Positions 1 to 10,575 of a stretch of 64,000 nt of DNA are shown here, one piece after another; within the stretch, counting starts at the first letter, position 1; the number at the start of each line of letters is the position of its first letter. The notes beneath the pieces are model-generated. The model was not told the origin of the DNA and made no database searches. It saw only the letters and a list, made by a program, of their open reading frames with translations. The stretch is taken from the NCBI GenBank assembly GCA_027490925.1, contig JAIXXF010000045.1, positions 114,116-178,115 on the forward strand, read 5' to 3'. Source of the DNA: Comamonadaceae bacterium. Its GTDB lineage: Bacteria; Pseudomonadota; Gammaproteobacteria; Burkholderiales; Burkholderiaceae_C. The position numbers were made by a program, and so were the translations under genes.

Positions 1-1988
1 TGGCGGGCGGCGGCGGCCAAGGCGGGCTGGTCGGCCAGACCCGCTTGCGTGGCGATGTTGTCCAACCGTTCGGCCAAGGTGTCGGGCTCGGCATCCGGGC
101 GCGCGGCCAGTGCCAGGGCTTGGTCGGCCCACGGGGCGCTGGGGTCGACAGACACCACGGGGGGTGGGGCATCGGCCTGTGTCGGGGGCGGCGCACTGGG
201 CGGGCCCTTTCGGCTCAGGGTGCCGGTGGCCGGGTCGAACCCGAACAGCTGGCGGGCCAACGTCGGCTGGTGGTGCAGCATGTCGATCAGCAGGCCCAGC
301 ACGCCGAGGTTGTGACCCAGGTGGTCGAACGTGGCGGTGAGTTCGCTGGGTTCGGGCGGCTGGGCAATCAGGCCTTCGACGGTGGTGCGCATGTGCGCCA
401 CCGCCTGGCTCGCGGGCTCCACGCCCAGCACCGACAGCACGCCCCGCATCTGGCCCAGCTGGCCGGGTACTTTGGCGAGCGCCTGACGCTCCTGTGGTTG
501 GCGGAAGAATTGGTCCAGCCCGCGTTCGATCTCGTCCAGGCTGGCACGCAGTTCGCTGACCACACTGCCCATGGTCTGGCGCTCATTGACTCGCCGGTAC
601 AGCGCCTCCATCCAGGGCTCAAGTGGCTCGGGGGTGCCGCCCGCCAGCACGTGGCTCAGCCGTTCGGCCAGCCGCGCGGTCCGGCTGGCCAGCGTGGGGT
701 CAGAGGGGTCGAGTTCCTGGCAGCTCGCTTCCAGGTACAGCACGGCGGTGGCGACTTCCATCGCCATCGCGGCGCTGGGCGCGCGGTTCTGGCGGACCGT
801 GTGGTCCACCACCTGGTTGAGGGTTTGGGCCAGGGCGGTGCTGGGCGGGTGCAGCTTGAGCAGCGACTCGGCCATGCTGCGGAAGGGCTCGGTCAGCTTC
901 CGCAGTTTGTCGGTGTCGCCCCCAACCGCGGCCGCCCAGGCGTCCTTGGCAGCGGCGATGCGTTTCAGCGCCTGCGCCAGCAGGCCAGGGTCGAACAAGC
1001 CCAGCACCGGCTGGGTGTAGTCGACTGGCTGGCAGGCGGTGACTTCATAGGTGTCGCGCAGCGCCGACAGGAGCGGCGCGTCCGCGCCGTCGGGCACCGC
1101 CGCCTGGGCGCAGAAAAACAGCAGGTCTTGGGCCAGCCGCTCGGAGACCGATGGCTCGCCGCGGGCCAGCGTGGCGTACTGCAGCAAGATGCGGGAGGCC
1201 GCCCGTTTGGCGAACAGGTCCATGGGCAGCAGCCCATGGGCCAGACCTTCCCCCAGACCGGCGGCGAGCTGCCAAAACGCCCGCGCGTCGTCGTCCCCTG
1301 CGCTTTGTGACAACCCCAAGGAGAGGTCGCGCAGTTGGGCCGCGGCCTGGGTGTCGCCGCCACGGACGATGCCCAAAACGGCTTGGTCCAGCGCCGAGCG
1401 TTGTGCCGCCGGGTCGCTGGGGGCAGCGGCCGCTGCTGGCAGCGGCGCAGGGCGCCAGCGCCAGGGCTGGCCGTGGGGCTCGAACAGGTCTGCCGGGTGC
1501 ACGCGGTCGGCGCCGTTGAGCGCTTGCACCGCCTGGTAGGCCGGGAACAAGGCCACTGGGGACACCGGGTGGTCACCGAGCTGCCGTTGCAGGCAGTCGA
1601 TCACCGCGAAGCTGGCTTGCTGCACCTGCTGTGCGGCCTCTGGGGTGCAGCGGTCGGGGGATTGCACGAAACCGCGCACCGCCGTTTCCATGGCCTGCAA
1701 CAACTTGGCGGGGCCCGCTTGGCCAACCAGTACCAACGCACCGGCGGCCTGGTGGAGTTGCCGCTGTGACACCGACAGCGCCGCCGGGTCGGGCGTGGGG
1801 TCGCTGTCGGACATGCCGCTGGCGCGCAGGGCCCTGGCGGTTGCGGCCTCTCTGGCGTAGCGGCGCAGGCCTTTGTTGGCCTGCTCCAGGGTTTTGCGCA
1901 ACTCGTCCAACACCCAGGCGAGCGGCCCGAGGTCGTGGGAGGGTCCGCTGGCTTGGGCCGACGAGGGCCCGGGCAATGGGGTGACCAT
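1..1988 (-). CDS. pilL: Chemotaxis histidine kinase of the type IV pilus Chp system (PilL/ChpA), N-terminal part, cut by window edge
   Basis: The frame is open from an ATG at 1988 to the window edge, about 662 codons with no stop. It is the N-terminal region of the very large CheA-type hybrid kinase that controls twitching motility. Residues about 19-37 (DLGPLAWVLDELRK) and the following alanine-rich helices match the opening helical region of Burkholderiales PilL/ChpA proteins. Further helical blocks look like degenerate histidine-phosphotransfer domains; I see no clear phospho-accepting His motif in the visible part. The kinase, CheW-like and receiver domains would lie beyond position 1. 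It starts 16 bases after the pilJ stop and is the last visible gene of pilG-pilH-pilI-pilJ-pilL. No good Shine-Dalgarno is seen, so coupling to pilJ is likely. Identity rests on family recall and gene order. Confidence 0.85.
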   Translation of the reverse strand, partial: MVTPLPGPSSAQASGPSHDLGPLAWVLDELRKTLEQANKGLRRYAREAATARALRASGMSDSDPTPDPAALSVSQRQLHQAAGALVLVGQAGPAKLLQAMETAVRGFVQSPDRCTPEAAQQVQQASFAVIDCLQRQLGDHPVSPVALFPAYQAVQALNGADRVHPADLFEPHGQPWRWRPAPLPAAAAAPSDPAAQRSALDQAVLGIVRGGDTQAAAQLRDLSLGLSQSAGDDDARAFWQLAAGLGEGLAHGLLPMDLFAKRAASRILLQYATLARGEPSVSERLAQDLLFFCAQAAVPDGADAPLLSALRDTYEVTACQPVDYTQPVLGLFDPGLLAQALKRIAAAKDAWAAAVGGDTDKLRKLTEPFRSMAESLLKLHPPSTALAQTLNQVVDHTVRQNRAPSAAMAMEVATAVLYLEASCQELDPSDPTLASRTARLAERLSHVLAGGTPEPLEPWMEALYRRVNERQTMGSVVSELRASLDEIERGLDQFFRQPQERQALAKVPGQLGQMRGVLSVLGVEPASQAVAHMRTTVEGLIAQPPEPSELTATFDHLGHNLGVLGLLIDMLHHQPTLARQLFGFDPATGTLSRKGPPSAPPPTQADAPPPVVSVDPSAPWADQALALAARPDAEPDTLAERLDNIATQAGLADQPALAAAAR

Positions 1989-2004
1989 GGGCGCGCGTCC
2001 GGCG

Positions 2005-4137
2005 TCAGGCGATCTTGAAGCGCGACACCGACTGGCGCAGCTCCTCGGCGATGCGAGACAGGTCGCGCACCTGCTGTGCGGTGGAGCGTGTGCCCTCACC
2101 GGTTTGCTCGGTCACCGCAAAAATCTGCTGGATGCTGCCCGCCACCAGGTTGGCGGATTGCGCTTCGCTCGCAGCGGCCGTGGAGATTTGCTCGATCAGA
2201 TCGGCCAGGCGGCGTGACACCTGGTCGATCTCCGCCAGCGCCGAGCCCGCGTTGTCGGACAGTTGGGCGCCCTCCACCACGCCCCGGGTGGAACGCTCCA
2301 TGGCGGCCACGGCGTCTTGCGTATCGGTCTGGATGGCCTTCACCAGCGCGGCGATTTGGCGCGCCGCGTCGGCCGACCGTTCCGCCAGACGCTGCACTTC
2401 TTCGGCCACCACCGAGAAGCCGCGGCCCGCGTCACCGGCCGACGCCGCCTGGATGGCTGCGTTCAGCGCCAGCACGTTGGTTTGCTCGGTGATGTCCGAG
2501 ATCAGTTCGGTGATCTCCCCGATCTCCTGGGACGATTCGCCCAGCCGTTTGATGCGTTTGGAAGTCTCTTGAATTTGGTCGCGGATGGCGTTCATGCCAC
2601 CGATCGCGTTTTGCACCGCCGACAGGCCGGACTCAGCGGCCTGCAGCGACTGTCGCGCCACCAGGGCCGATTGCTGCGCCTGGGAAGACACGCCGTTGAT
2701 GCGGTCGGCCATGTCCAGCACCGACTGACCGGTTTCACGGATCTGGCTGAGCTGCCGGGTCGAGCTGGCCAGCAGGTCGGTGGACGTGGCCTCCACCCGG
2801 GCGGTGGTCTGCGTCACCCGGGCAGCGGTGGTCTGCACGTTGCCCACCAGTTGGCGCAGCTCTTCCACGGTGTAGTTCACCGAGTCGGCGATGGCGCCCG
2901 TGATGTCTTCGGTCACCGTGGCTTCATTCGTCAGATCGCCTTCGGCCACGGTTTGCAGTTCGTTCATCAACCGCAAAATCGCCGCCTGGTTGGCGTCGTT
3001 GACGCGCTTGGCCTCCTGCTCTTGCGCAAGCGCTTCCAGGCGCTGGCGTTCCGCGAGCGCCGCCCGGGTGCGTCCCTCTTGCAGTTGCACATAGGAAATA
3101 CCGAAGGCCGACAGCAGTGCCCCCCCAGCCGGGACCAACAGCAACAGCAACGCGACCACGCCCAAGCCCGACTCGGCGCTCAGCCGGGTCTGCAACGCCT
3201 CCAGGTCTTGGCGCAGTGGCTCGCTGTCGGTCAGGATCGCGGCCTGCGCTTCCCGCGCGGCCACCAGGCTTTGCAGGTTGCCCAGCACGGCGCTGGCTTG
3301 TGTTTTGGTGGCTTGGAACAGTTTGAGCAGGTTGGCGAGCTGCTCTTTGAGCTGAGGGTCGCGCGCCGCCGAGAGCCGCAGGTCGCCATTGCCCGCAATC
3401 AGGCCATTGGTGATTTCGTTGAAGCTGCTGAGGTCTTTGCTCAACAAGAACACCGCTTCGGGGCTCACCCCGTCCAGCGTCAAAAATTCGTTGGCCGATT
3501 TGCCGATGCGTTGGGTCAGCATCACGAGCTGGCTGGTAGCGGCCAGTTCCGCAGCGGGTGCGCCGAGCTGCAGCTTGAGCGACGCCACCGCCTCGGCGAC
3601 TTCCAGCAGGTCTGCCGACTGCCGCGTGACGTTGCGCAGCGCAGCGCCCACATCGGTCAACACTTTTTGCTGGTCCAGCACCACCTTGGCGTTCTTTTCG
3701 GCGCGTTCCACCACAGGCAAGGCCTTCTCCACGCCGTCTTGGAACTGCCCGGCTGTGGCGGACACGTTGAGTTGTGCATCGCCATCGCGCAGTGCGCGCA
3801 CGTTGCCCGCCAGCACCTGCGAGCTCTCGCGCACCTCAGGGAAAGCCTGTTCCGCACCGACCAGGGCTTGCGACACCGACTTGGCCAGCCGCTGCGATTG
3901 CATCAGGGCCTGGCCAGTGGCGGCGATTTGTTGGCTCAGTTGGTTGGCTTGGTTCAGGGTGAAGAACACCGCGCCGCCCAGCACCAGCAGCGATGCCACG
4001 AACAACAAACTCAGCCGACGTTGGTGGGCGGCAGCAGACTGTCGCCCCAGCAACGGTAGGCCGATCAGGCCTTCTTCTGTGTCGGGCGCGTCGGTGGGCA
4101 CAGGGACGGTGCGCGAGAGCGGTTCGGCTTCAGACAT
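2005..4137 (-). CDS. pilJ: Twitching-motility methyl-accepting chemotaxis protein PilJ
   Basis: This 710-residue inner-membrane chemoreceptor feeds the PilI-PilL signalling complex that controls type IV pili. A transmembrane helix lies at about 42-61, a periplasmic helical sensor region at 62-320, a second transmembrane helix at about 323-350, then a HAMP-like stretch and a long coiled-coil signalling domain. The kinase-contact hairpin is at about 545-580 and contains [15 protein letters not shown] at 551-565. No CheR-docking pentapeptide is present at the C-terminus (ends SRFKIA). The ATG at 4137 is chosen because further upstream the frame runs into pilI coding sequence and its residues are not PilJ-like. 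It lies between pilI and pilL as in other Chp clusters. Confidence 0.95.
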   Translation of the reverse strand: MSEAEPLSRTVPVPTDAPDTEEGLIGLPLLGRQSAAAHQRRLSLLFVASLLVLGGAVFFTLNQANQLSQQIAATGQALMQSQRLAKSVSQALVGAEQAFPEVRESSQVLAGNVRALRDGDAQLNVSATAGQFQDGVEKALPVVERAEKNAKVVLDQQKVLTDVGAALRNVTRQSADLLEVAEAVASLKLQLGAPAAELAATSQLVMLTQRIGKSANEFLTLDGVSPEAVFLLSKDLSSFNEITNGLIAGNGDLRLSAARDPQLKEQLANLLKLFQATKTQASAVLGNLQSLVAAREAQAAILTDSEPLRQDLEALQTRLSAESGLGVVALLLLLVPAGGALLSAFGISYVQLQEGRTRAALAERQRLEALAQEQEAKRVNDANQAAILRLMNELQTVAEGDLTNEATVTEDITGAIADSVNYTVEELRQLVGNVQTTAARVTQTTARVEATSTDLLASSTRQLSQIRETGQSVLDMADRINGVSSQAQQSALVARQSLQAAESGLSAVQNAIGGMNAIRDQIQETSKRIKRLGESSQEIGEITELISDITEQTNVLALNAAIQAASAGDAGRGFSVVAEEVQRLAERSADAARQIAALVKAIQTDTQDAVAAMERSTRGVVEGAQLSDNAGSALAEIDQVSRRLADLIEQISTAAASEAQSANLVAGSIQQIFAVTEQTGEGTRSTAQQVRDLSRIAEELRQSVSRFKIA

Positions 4138-4175
4138 GGTGACCTCGGTCTTGCAGGGGGTGTGGCCCGGCGACG

Positions 4176-4706
4176 TTATTGATTGATGTGGAGAAAGCGC
4201 TCTTGGGAGCACAGGCGCTGCAGGTCGATTTCTTGCCACGAGTGGCCCCGCGCATCGGTGTGGCGCGGCCCGAAGTACACCGGCGACTGCGCGTCCGGCG
4301 GGGCGCTTTGGGGAAAGGCGTCTTGACCGCGCAGGCCCAACAAGCGGTCGACCCACAACGCACAGGGGTGGTCCTGGCCCGGGTTCACCGCCACCAACCG
4401 GGCCTCGGTCGAGGGCGCGCTTGGGCCAGTAGCGCTGGGTGTGCCGTAGAGAAAGTGGCCGAGGTCCACCACCCCAAACAGGCTGCCCCGCAGGTTGGCC
4501 ACGCCCAGAAACCAAGCCTGCGTGTAGGCCACCGGGTGCACCCCGTCGACCGAGAAAATCTCGCCCGCCTGGCGCAACGGGAACAGCAACGACTGCCCTG
4601 CGGCTTGTACGGCCAGCCACTCGGCCGACACGGCACTGGTTTTGGCGGATTCGAGCCGGTCGGCAAGCCGGCTTTGGAGTTCCCGGAGGGCGTCGCGGTT
4701 GGCCAT
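4176..4706 (-). CDS. pilI: CheW-like adaptor PilI
   Basis: This 176-residue soluble protein is a single CheW-type beta-barrel domain. It carries the usual [18 protein letters not shown] and [22 protein letters not shown] segments at about residues 51-86. PilI couples the PilJ receptor to the PilL kinase in the cytoplasm. The gene starts 5 bases after the pilH stop and ends 38 bases before pilJ, in the standard Chp order. The N-terminal 35 residues form a predicted amphipathic helix, as in PilI homologues. Assignment as PilI rather than a generic CheW rests on the neighbourhood. Confidence 0.92.
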   Translation of the reverse strand: MANRDALRELQSRLADRLESAKTSAVSAEWLAVQAAGQSLLFPLRQAGEIFSVDGVHPVAYTQAWFLGVANLRGSLFGVVDLGHFLYGTPSATGPSAPSTEARLVAVNPGQDHPCALWVDRLLGLRGQDAFPQSAPPDAQSPVYFGPRHTDARGHSWQEIDLQRLCSQERFLHINQ

Positions 4707-4711
4707 GGCGG

Positions 4712-5077
4712 CTAGTTCAGCGCCTGGATCTTGGCGTGCAACTCGTCACCGTCCAGCGGTTTGGTGATGTAGTCCCGGGCACCTTGCCGCAGGCCCCAGA
4801 CCCGATCGGTCGCTTGGTCCTTGCTGGTGCAAATGACGATGGGGATGCTGGCGTACTGCGGGTCGCGCGACAGGCTGCGGGTCAGCTGAAACCCGTTTTG
4901 CCCGGGCATCACCACGTCCATCAGGATAAGGTCGGGCGGGTCCAGGGCCAGACTGGCCAGGGCTTCGGCTGCGTTCTCTGCGGTCTGCACCACGTAGCCG
5001 TGCGGTTGCAGCAGACGGGTGATGTGCAGCAACTCGGTTTTGGAGTCGTCAACGACCAGTATCTTGCGGATGGGCAT
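4712..5077 (-). CDS. pilH: Single-domain response regulator PilH
   Basis: This is a 121-residue stand-alone receiver domain without an output domain. It has the acidic pair D10/D11, the predicted phospho-acceptor D54 (ILMDVVMPG), T84 and the conserved K106 in YITKPLDG. PilH is one of two CheY-like proteins of the twitching-motility chemosensory system. Its ATG at 5077 overlaps the pilG stop in a TGATG, so translation is probably coupled. Choosing between PilG and PilH uses gene order: the first receiver is normally PilG, the second PilH. Confidence 0.93.
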   Translation of the reverse strand: MPIRKILVVDDSKTELLHITRLLQPHGYVVQTAENAAEALASLALDPPDLILMDVVMPGQNGFQLTRSLSRDPQYASIPIVICTSKDQATDRVWGLRQGARDYITKPLDGDELHAKIQALN

Positions 5078-5478
5078 CAGGCGCCTCCCAAGCGGGCAGG
5101 TGTGAACTGGCGAACGGTTTGCAACAGCTGGTCCTTGGTGAAGGGTTTGGTCAGGTACTGCTGAGAGCCCACCATGCGGCCACGCGCGATGTCGAACACC
5201 CCATCTTTGGAGGACAGCATCACGATGGGCGTGTGGGCGAAGCGGGCGTTGCGCTTGACGATTCCGCAGGTTTGGTAGCCATCCAGGCGGGGCATCAGGA
5301 TGTCGCAAAAAATCAGGTCGGGCAGGTGGTCGTTGACCTTGGCGAGCGCATCGAAGCCGTCTTCTGCCAGCAACACCTCATGCCCGCCTTGCTTGAGAAA
5401 AATCTCGGCGCTGCGGCGGATGGTGTTGCTGTCGTCAATGACCAGAATCTTCAGACCCGTTGGGGTGGTGGTGCTCAC
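5077..5478 (-). CDS. pilG: Single-domain response regulator PilG
   Basis: This is a 133-residue CheY-like receiver with D15/D16, predicted phospho-acceptor D59 (IFCDILMPRLDG) and K111 (YLTKPF). PilG promotes pilus extension in Chp systems. I chose the GTG at 5478 because an AGGAG lies 8 bases upstream and the receiver fold begins within 10 residues. A longer frame to 5538 exists but would add unsupported residues and overlap the rubredoxin end. It is the first chemosensory gene after rubredoxin, with a 60-base gap, and shares a TGATG junction with pilH. Confidence 0.93.
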   Translation of the reverse strand: MSTTTPTGLKILVIDDSNTIRRSAEIFLKQGGHEVLLAEDGFDALAKVNDHLPDLIFCDILMPRLDGYQTCGIVKRNARFAHTPIVMLSSKDGVFDIARGRMVGSQQYLTKPFTKDQLLQTVRQFTPARLGGA

Positions 5479-5538
5479 GACCTCGACTCCTTGGCGGCTG
5501 ACGGCACCCCTGTGGCGCCGAGCCGCACCATCATGCAC

Positions 5539-5712
5539 TCAGATTTGGACCATTTCAAAGTCTTCTTTGCGGGCGCCGCATTCTGGGCACACCCAGTTCA
5601 TTGGCACATCGGCCCACAGGGTGCCCGGGGCGATGCCGTGTTCGGCGGCACCTTCGGCTTCGTCGTAGATCCAGCCACAAATCAGGCACATCCAGGTTTT
5701 TGATTCAGTCAC
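5539..5712 (-). CDS. Rubredoxin
   Basis: A 57-residue iron-only electron-transfer protein. Two metal knuckles, C9-L-I-C12-G and C42-P-E-C45-G, would bind one Fe with four cysteines. The central sequence GWIYDEAEG and WVCPECG is diagnostic of rubredoxins. The GTG start at 5712 has GGA about 6 bases upstream. A TACAAT hexamer on the same strand at 5748-5753 could be its -10. It lies directly upstream of pilG on the same strand, with thiD divergent, an arrangement I recall from other Burkholderiales. Its redox partner cannot be told from the sequence. Confidence 0.95.
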   Translation of the reverse strand: MTESKTWMCLICGWIYDEAEGAAEHGIAPGTLWADVPMNWVCPECGARKEDFEMVQI

Positions 5713-5841
5713 AGCGGTTCCAAAAAAGGGCTCGAATAGAATGGGTCATTGTATCGGGGCCGTCGGTTGTCCCGGGGTGTTGGCGGTGCATCTCTCCTGC
5801 CGTCAAGTGCCCTTGCGCCGACACCCAGGAGCCCCCTCACC

Positions 5842-6780
5842 ATGACGCCCGCGGACCCCCACCCCCCCAGCGACGACGGCGACACCGCCGACGCCAGCCC
5901 CGTGTGTGTGCTGGCGTTCAATGCCAACGATCCGAGCGGCGCGGGCGGTCTGTCAGCCGACATCACCGCCATCGCGTCGGTTGGCGCCCATGGATTGCCA
6001 GTGGTGACCGGCACCTACGCCCGAGACAGCGCGGAGGTGTTCGAGCATTTTGAGTTTGACGAAGACGCCGTAGCCGAGCAGGCGCGGGTGTTGCTGGAAG
6101 ACGTGGCGGTTCAAGCAATCAAGGTCGGCTTCGTCGGCACGCCCGAGAACATTTCAGCGGTTGCAGAGATCGCGTCCGACTACGCCGATGTGCCACTGAT
6201 CGCCTACATGCCCAACTTGTCGTGGTGGGACGAAGACAAGATCGACGCCTATCTGGACGCCTTCCGCGAGCTCATGCTGCCCCAGGCCGCGGTGCTGGTG
6301 GGCAACCACAGCACCCTGTGGCGTTGGCTGTTGCCCGACTGGCAGGGCGAACGCCCGCCGTCGGCGAAAGACATCGCCCGCGTCGCTGCCGAGGCCGGTA
6401 CGCCCTTCACCCTGGTCACCGGCATCCCGCTGCCCGAGCAGCACATCGACAACGTGCTGGCCTCGCCGCAGCAGGTGCTGCACAGCGAGCACTTCGAGCG
6501 CTTCGAAGCTGTGTTCGCTGGTGCGGGCGACACCCTGTCCGCCGCGCTCACCGCCCTGCTGGCCAGCGGCGTCGCGTTGCCGCAAGCCACGGGCGAGGCG
6601 CTGTCTTACCTCGACCGTTGCCTGGACGCGGGCTTCCGCCCCGGCATGGGCCACATCCTGCCCGACCGCCTGTTCTGGGCCCAGTCGGGCGATGAAGACG
6701 ACGACACCGCCGAGGCCGAGTCGGCCAGCGCGGACGAACTGCAACTTCTGAACTTCCCCCGCAATGACACCAAGCACTGA
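5842..6780 (+). CDS. thiD: Hydroxymethylpyrimidine/phosphomethylpyrimidine kinase (ThiD family)
   Basis: A 312-residue ribokinase-fold enzyme. ThiD phosphorylates HMP and HMP-phosphate for the pyrimidine half of thiamine diphosphate. The N-terminal [12 protein letters not shown] (about 29-40) is the substrate-site motif of ThiD, and GAGDT ending the catalytic anion hole contains the general base D230. The protein is longer than the usual 260-270 residues, with an acidic N-terminal extension of about 20 residues and an acidic tail. The ATG at 5842 has AGGAG 8-12 bases upstream. Its end overlaps the hemL start by 17 bases, so the two are co-transcribed. No TPP riboswitch is evident upstream. 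A pyridoxal-kinase-like role is a less likely alternative. Confidence 0.87.
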   Translation: MTPADPHPPSDDGDTADASPVCVLAFNANDPSGAGGLSADITAIASVGAHGLPVVTGTYARDSAEVFEHFEFDEDAVAEQARVLLEDVAVQAIKVGFVGTPENISAVAEIASDYADVPLIAYMPNLSWWDEDKIDAYLDAFRELMLPQAAVLVGNHSTLWRWLLPDWQGERPPSAKDIARVAAEAGTPFTLVTGIPLPEQHIDNVLASPQQVLHSEHFERFEAVFAGAGDTLSAALTALLASGVALPQATGEALSYLDRCLDAGFRPGMGHILPDRLFWAQSGDEDDDTAEAESASADELQLLNFPRNDTKH

Positions 6781-8074
6781 CCGCAACCAGCAACTGTTCG
6801 AGCGTGCGCAGTCGTTGATCCCCGGCGGCGTGAATTCGCCGGTCCGTGCCTTCAAAGCCGTTGGCGGCACGCCGCGCTTTGTGCAGCGTGCCCAGGGCGC
6901 CTATTTCTGGGACGCCAACGGCCAGCGTTACACCGACTACATCGGTTCCTGGGGGCCCATGATTCTGGGACACGGCCACCCGGCGGTGGTCGAGGCGGTG
7001 CAAAAGGCCGCGCTAGACGGTTTCTCGTTCGGTGCACCCACCGAACGCGAGGTGGAACTGGCGGAAGCCATCGTGCGCTTGGTCCCCTCTATCGACATGG
7101 TGCGCTTGGTCAGTTCCGGCACCGAGGCCGCGATGAGCGCGATCCGGCTGGCCCGCGGTGCCACCGGCCGCAGCAAGCTGGTCAAGTTTGAGGGCTGCTA
7201 CCACGGCCATGCCGACGCGCTGTTGGTCAAGGCCGGCTCGGGCCTGGCCACGTTTGGCAACCCCACCAGCGCCGGTGTGCCCCCCGAGGTCGTACAGCAC
7301 ACCCTGGTGCTGGAGTACAACAACGTGGCGCAGCTGGAAGAGGCGTTTGCCCTGCACGGCTCGGACATCGCTTGTTTGATGATCGAGCCAATCTGCGGCA
7401 ACATGAATTTTGTGCGCGCGTCGGTGCCGTTCATGACCCGCTGCCGCGAGCTGTGCAGCCAGCACGGTGCGCTGTTGGCGTTTGACGAAGTCATGACCGG
7501 CTTCCGTGTGGCGCTGGGTGGGGCGCAGAGTGTGTATGCCCGCTTGATCCCCGGCTTTGAACCCGACATGACCGTGATGGGCAAGGTGATCGGTGGCGGC
7601 ATGCCGCTGGCGGCCTTTGGCGCCAAGCGTGAGGTGATGCGCCAACTCGCCCCGCTGGGCGGCGTGTACCAAGCGGGTACCCTCAGCGGCAACCCGGTCG
7701 CCACCGCTTGCGGTTTGGCGACCTTGCACGAGGTGTCCAAACCCGGGTTTTACGAGGCGCTGGCGGTCCGCACCCGGCAACTGGTCGACGGGTTGAGCGC
7801 CGCGGCCGCTGCCCACGGACACACCCTCACCGTGGACAGTGAGGGGGGCATGTTCGGTTTCTTCCTGTTGGATCAGTTGCCCCAAAACTACGCCACCGTG
7901 ATGACCACCAGCGGGCCGCGCTTCAACCACTTCTTCCATGGCATGTTGGCGCGGGGTGTGTATTTCGCCCCGGCGCTGTACGAGGCGGGCTTCGTCAGTG
8001 CCGCACACACCGAGGCCGATGTCGCCGAGACCGTGGCCGCCGCCCACGAGGTGTTCAGCAGCCTGCCCGGCTGA
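6764..8074 (+). CDS. hemL: Glutamate-1-semialdehyde 2,1-aminomutase
   Basis: A 436-residue PLP enzyme that converts glutamate-1-semialdehyde to 5-aminolevulinate, the C5 route to heme. It opens with the typical [19 protein letters not shown], has [15 protein letters not shown] in the PLP phosphate region, [15 protein letters not shown], and the Schiff-base lysine K274 in [15 protein letters not shown]. Length and motifs are those of full HemL. It overlaps the thiD end by 17 bases and converges with an EamA gene only 6 bases past its stop. Heme supply is relevant to the cytochrome oxidase locus far downstream, but no link is visible in sequence. Confidence 0.97.
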   Translation: MTPSTDRNQQLFERAQSLIPGGVNSPVRAFKAVGGTPRFVQRAQGAYFWDANGQRYTDYIGSWGPMILGHGHPAVVEAVQKAALDGFSFGAPTEREVELAEAIVRLVPSIDMVRLVSSGTEAAMSAIRLARGATGRSKLVKFEGCYHGHADALLVKAGSGLATFGNPTSAGVPPEVVQHTLVLEYNNVAQLEEAFALHGSDIACLMIEPICGNMNFVRASVPFMTRCRELCSQHGALLAFDEVMTGFRVALGGAQSVYARLIPGFEPDMTVMGKVIGGGMPLAAFGAKREVMRQLAPLGGVYQAGTLSGNPVATACGLATLHEVSKPGFYEALAVRTRQLVDGLSAAAAAHGHTLTVDSEGGMFGFFLLDQLPQNYATVMTTSGPRFNHFFHGMLARGVYFAPALYEAGFVSAAHTEADVAETVAAAHEVFSSLPG

Positions 8075-8080
8075 AGGGCT

Positions 8081-8983
8081 TCACACCGGCGCGCCGAGCC
8101 GGGCGCGCCAACGCGGCCACAGCACATTGACCGCCAGACCCGCCATGACCAGCGCACCGGCCGAGAGTTTCCAGCCTGGCAAGCCCTCGCCCAGCCACCA
8201 TGCCGACGCGCCCATGCCGAACACCGGCACCAGCAGCGCCAATGGCGAGACCGACGCTGTGGCGTAGCGGCTGAGCAACCATGCCCAGGCCCCGTAGCCA
8301 AACAAGGTGTTGCCTGCGGACTGCCACACCACCGCCACCCAGGTGCTGGCGCTGGCGTGGGCCAAGGCGTCTTGGATGCGCGGCCACCCGTCCACCGCCA
8401 GAGACAGCAGCGCCAGCGGCGGCACCGCGAACAGGCTGGACCACGCCACATAGGCCAGCATGTCCACCTGCCCGGCCAAGCGCCCCACCAAGTTGCCCGC
8501 GGCCCAGCTCATTGCCGCCGCCACGATCATCGCCAGCCCCAGGGGGGTGGCGCTGCCGTCGCTGTGCCAAGCGATGGTGGCAATGCCTGCGGCTGCCATG
8601 CCCGTGGCCACCCATTGAAAGACCTGCGGGCGTTCGCCGCTGATCACCATGGCCAGTGCCACCGTGAAGAACACCTGCGTCTGGATCACCAGCGACGCCA
8701 GGCCCGGGGTGATGTCCGACCGCATCGCCAAAAACAGCAGGCCGAATTGGCCCGCACCGATCAAGACGCCATAGGCCGCGAGGTTGCGCCAGCGCACGGC
8801 CGGCCGCCGCAGTAAAAACACCGCGGGCACCGCCGCCAGGCCGAACCTCAAGGCCGCAAAAAGCAACGGCGGCAGATCCTGCAGCCCGAGCTTGATGACG
8901 ACGAAATTGCTGCCCCATACCGCGACCACCGCCAGGCCCAGCAGCAAATGGCGCGGCGCAAGGACGGTGTTCAAAGCGGTCAA
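8081..8983 (-). CDS. EamA/DMT-family transporter
   Basis: A 300-residue integral membrane protein with about ten hydrophobic segments and two EamA repeats. It begins TALNTVLAPRHLLLGL and WGSNFVVIKLGL, the usual first helix of the drug/metabolite transporter superfamily. Substrate is unknown; related proteins export amino acids or metabolites. The start is a TTG at 8983, immediately after the purH stop, with no strong ribosome-binding site, so coupling to purH is likely and the exact start is uncertain. It converges with hemL. Confidence 0.85.
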   Translation of the reverse strand: MTALNTVLAPRHLLLGLAVVAVWGSNFVVIKLGLQDLPPLLFAALRFGLAAVPAVFLLRRPAVRWRNLAAYGVLIGAGQFGLLFLAMRSDITPGLASLVIQTQVFFTVALAMVISGERPQVFQWVATGMAAAGIATIAWHSDGSATPLGLAMIVAAAMSWAAGNLVGRLAGQVDMLAYVAWSSLFAVPPLALLSLAVDGWPRIQDALAHASASTWVAVVWQSAGNTLFGYGAWAWLLSRYATASVSPLALLVPVFGMGASAWWLGEGLPGWKLSAGALVMAGLAVNVLWPRWRARLGAPV

Positions 8984-10555
8984 TCAGTGCCGGAAATGGC
9001 GCACACCGGTGAACACCATGGCCACGCCGCGCTCGTTGGCGGCATCGATCACCTCTTGGTCGCGCATGGAGCCGCCGGGCTGTGCCACGCAGGTCGCTCC
9101 CGCATCCACCACCACGTCCAGCCCATCGCGGAACGGGAAGAAGGCGTCGCTGGCGACCACCGTACCGGCCAGCGAGAGTTTGGCGTGGCCCGCCTTGATG
9201 CTGGCGATGCGCGCGGAATCCAGCCGGCTCATCTGGCCCGCGCCCACGCCCATGGTCATGCCGTTTTTGCAAAACACGATGGCGTTGCTCTTGACGTATT
9301 TCGCCACCTTCCAAGCGAACAGCAGGTCTTGCAGCTCGGTCGGTGTGGGCTGTTTGGTGGTGACGACTTTCAAGTCGGCCAAGGCGAGTTCGCGGTTGTC
9401 GGCGGTCTGCATCAGCAGGCCCGACCCCACCCGTTTGATGTCCATCAGGTTGCGCCCGTTGTCCCAGTCGGTCTGGCCGCCCGGCGGGAGGGCGATCTGC
9501 AGGATGCGCACATTCACCTTGGACTTGAACACCTCCAACGCTTCGGGCGTGAAGCCGGGCGCCATCAGCACCTCGACGAATTGCTGGCCGATGGCCTGCG
9601 CGGCGGCGGCGTCCACAGTGCGGTTCAGCGCGATGATGCCGCCGAAGGCCGAGGTCGGGTCGGTTTGAAACGCCTTGCGGTAGGCCTCCAGCGGGTCGGC
9701 ACCGACCGCCACACCGCAAGGGTTGGCGTGTTTGACGATCACACAGGCGGGCGCGTCAAAGCTTTTCACACATTCCCAGGCCGCGTCGGCGTCGGCGATG
9801 TTGTTGTAGCTCAGCTCTTTGCCCTGTAACTGGGTGGCGGTGACCAGTGAGCCGGGGGCCGGGTACAGGTCGCGGTAGAAGGCCGCTTGCTGGTGCGGGT
9901 TCTCGCCATAGCGCAGGTCTTGCAGCTTCACGAAGCGACCGTTGGCCTGCCCGCCAAACAGGCTGTGCGAGCCATCGTCCTGGATGCGGGACAGGTAGTC
10001 GCTGATGGCGCCGTCGTAGTTGCTGATGCGGTTGAAGGCCGCGACCGACAAGCCAAAGCGGGTTTTGTCGCTGAGCTTGCCCGCGGTTTTCAGCTCATCC
10101 AGCACGCCTGCGTATTGAGACGCGTCGGTCAACACACCCACGTCCTTCCAGTTCTTGGCGGCGCTGCGCACCATCGCCGGGCCGCCGATGTCGATGTTCT
10201 CGATCGCGTCCTCCAGCGTGCAGCCAGGCTTGGCCACGGTGGCTTCGAAGGGGTAGAGGTTGACCACCAGCAGGTCGATGGTCTGGATGCCGTGTTGATG
10301 CAGCGCGGCCATGTGTTCGGGCACATCGCGCCGGGCCAGCAAGCCGCCGTGCACCATGGGGTGCAGGGTCTTGACGCGGCCGTCCAGCATCTCGGGGAAG
10401 CCGGTCAGTTCCGCCGCTTCGGTGACGGGCAGGCCCTGGTCGGCCAGCAGTTTGGCGGTGCCCCCGGTGGAGATCAGCCGCACGCCTAAAGCGTGAAGGC
10501 CTTGGGCGAATTCGACGATGCCGGTTTTGTCGGAGACGGAGATCAGTGCATTCAT
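8984..10555 (-). CDS. purH: Bifunctional AICAR formyltransferase / IMP cyclohydrolase
   Basis: A 523-residue enzyme for the last two steps of de novo IMP synthesis. The N-terminal MGS-like cyclohydrolase domain begins [16 protein letters not shown] and contains STGGTAKLL and DGRVKTLHP. The C-terminal formyltransferase domain contains the catalytic K-H pair in [15 protein letters not shown]. Length fits the family. The start at 10555 (MNALIS) is chosen by resemblance to homologues. An in-frame ATG at 10579 overlaps the fis stop as ATGA and would add eight residues; it may be the true coupled start. Gene order is dusB-fis-purH-EamA. Confidence 0.96.
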   Translation of the reverse strand: MNALISVSDKTGIVEFAQGLHALGVRLISTGGTAKLLADQGLPVTEAAELTGFPEMLDGRVKTLHPMVHGGLLARRDVPEHMAALHQHGIQTIDLLVVNLYPFEATVAKPGCTLEDAIENIDIGGPAMVRSAAKNWKDVGVLTDASQYAGVLDELKTAGKLSDKTRFGLSVAAFNRISNYDGAISDYLSRIQDDGSHSLFGGQANGRFVKLQDLRYGENPHQQAAFYRDLYPAPGSLVTATQLQGKELSYNNIADADAAWECVKSFDAPACVIVKHANPCGVAVGADPLEAYRKAFQTDPTSAFGGIIALNRTVDAAAAQAIGQQFVEVLMAPGFTPEALEVFKSKVNVRILQIALPPGGQTDWDNGRNLMDIKRVGSGLLMQTADNRELALADLKVVTTKQPTPTELQDLLFAWKVAKYVKSNAIVFCKNGMTMGVGAGQMSRLDSARIASIKAGHAKLSLAGTVVASDAFFPFRDGLDVVVDAGATCVAQPGGSMRDQEVIDAANERGVAMVFTGVRHFRH

Positions 10556-10575
10556 GGGGGGCAGGGTGCGTGGGG

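Noticed and set aside
2263..4059. Plus-strand open frame of 598 codons opposite pilJ
   Set aside because: Shadow of pilJ; His/Gln/Arg-rich with no domain or ribosome-binding site.
5707..5842. TPP riboswitch before thiD
   Set aside because: No thi-box (CUGAGA-type) motif is visible in the leader.
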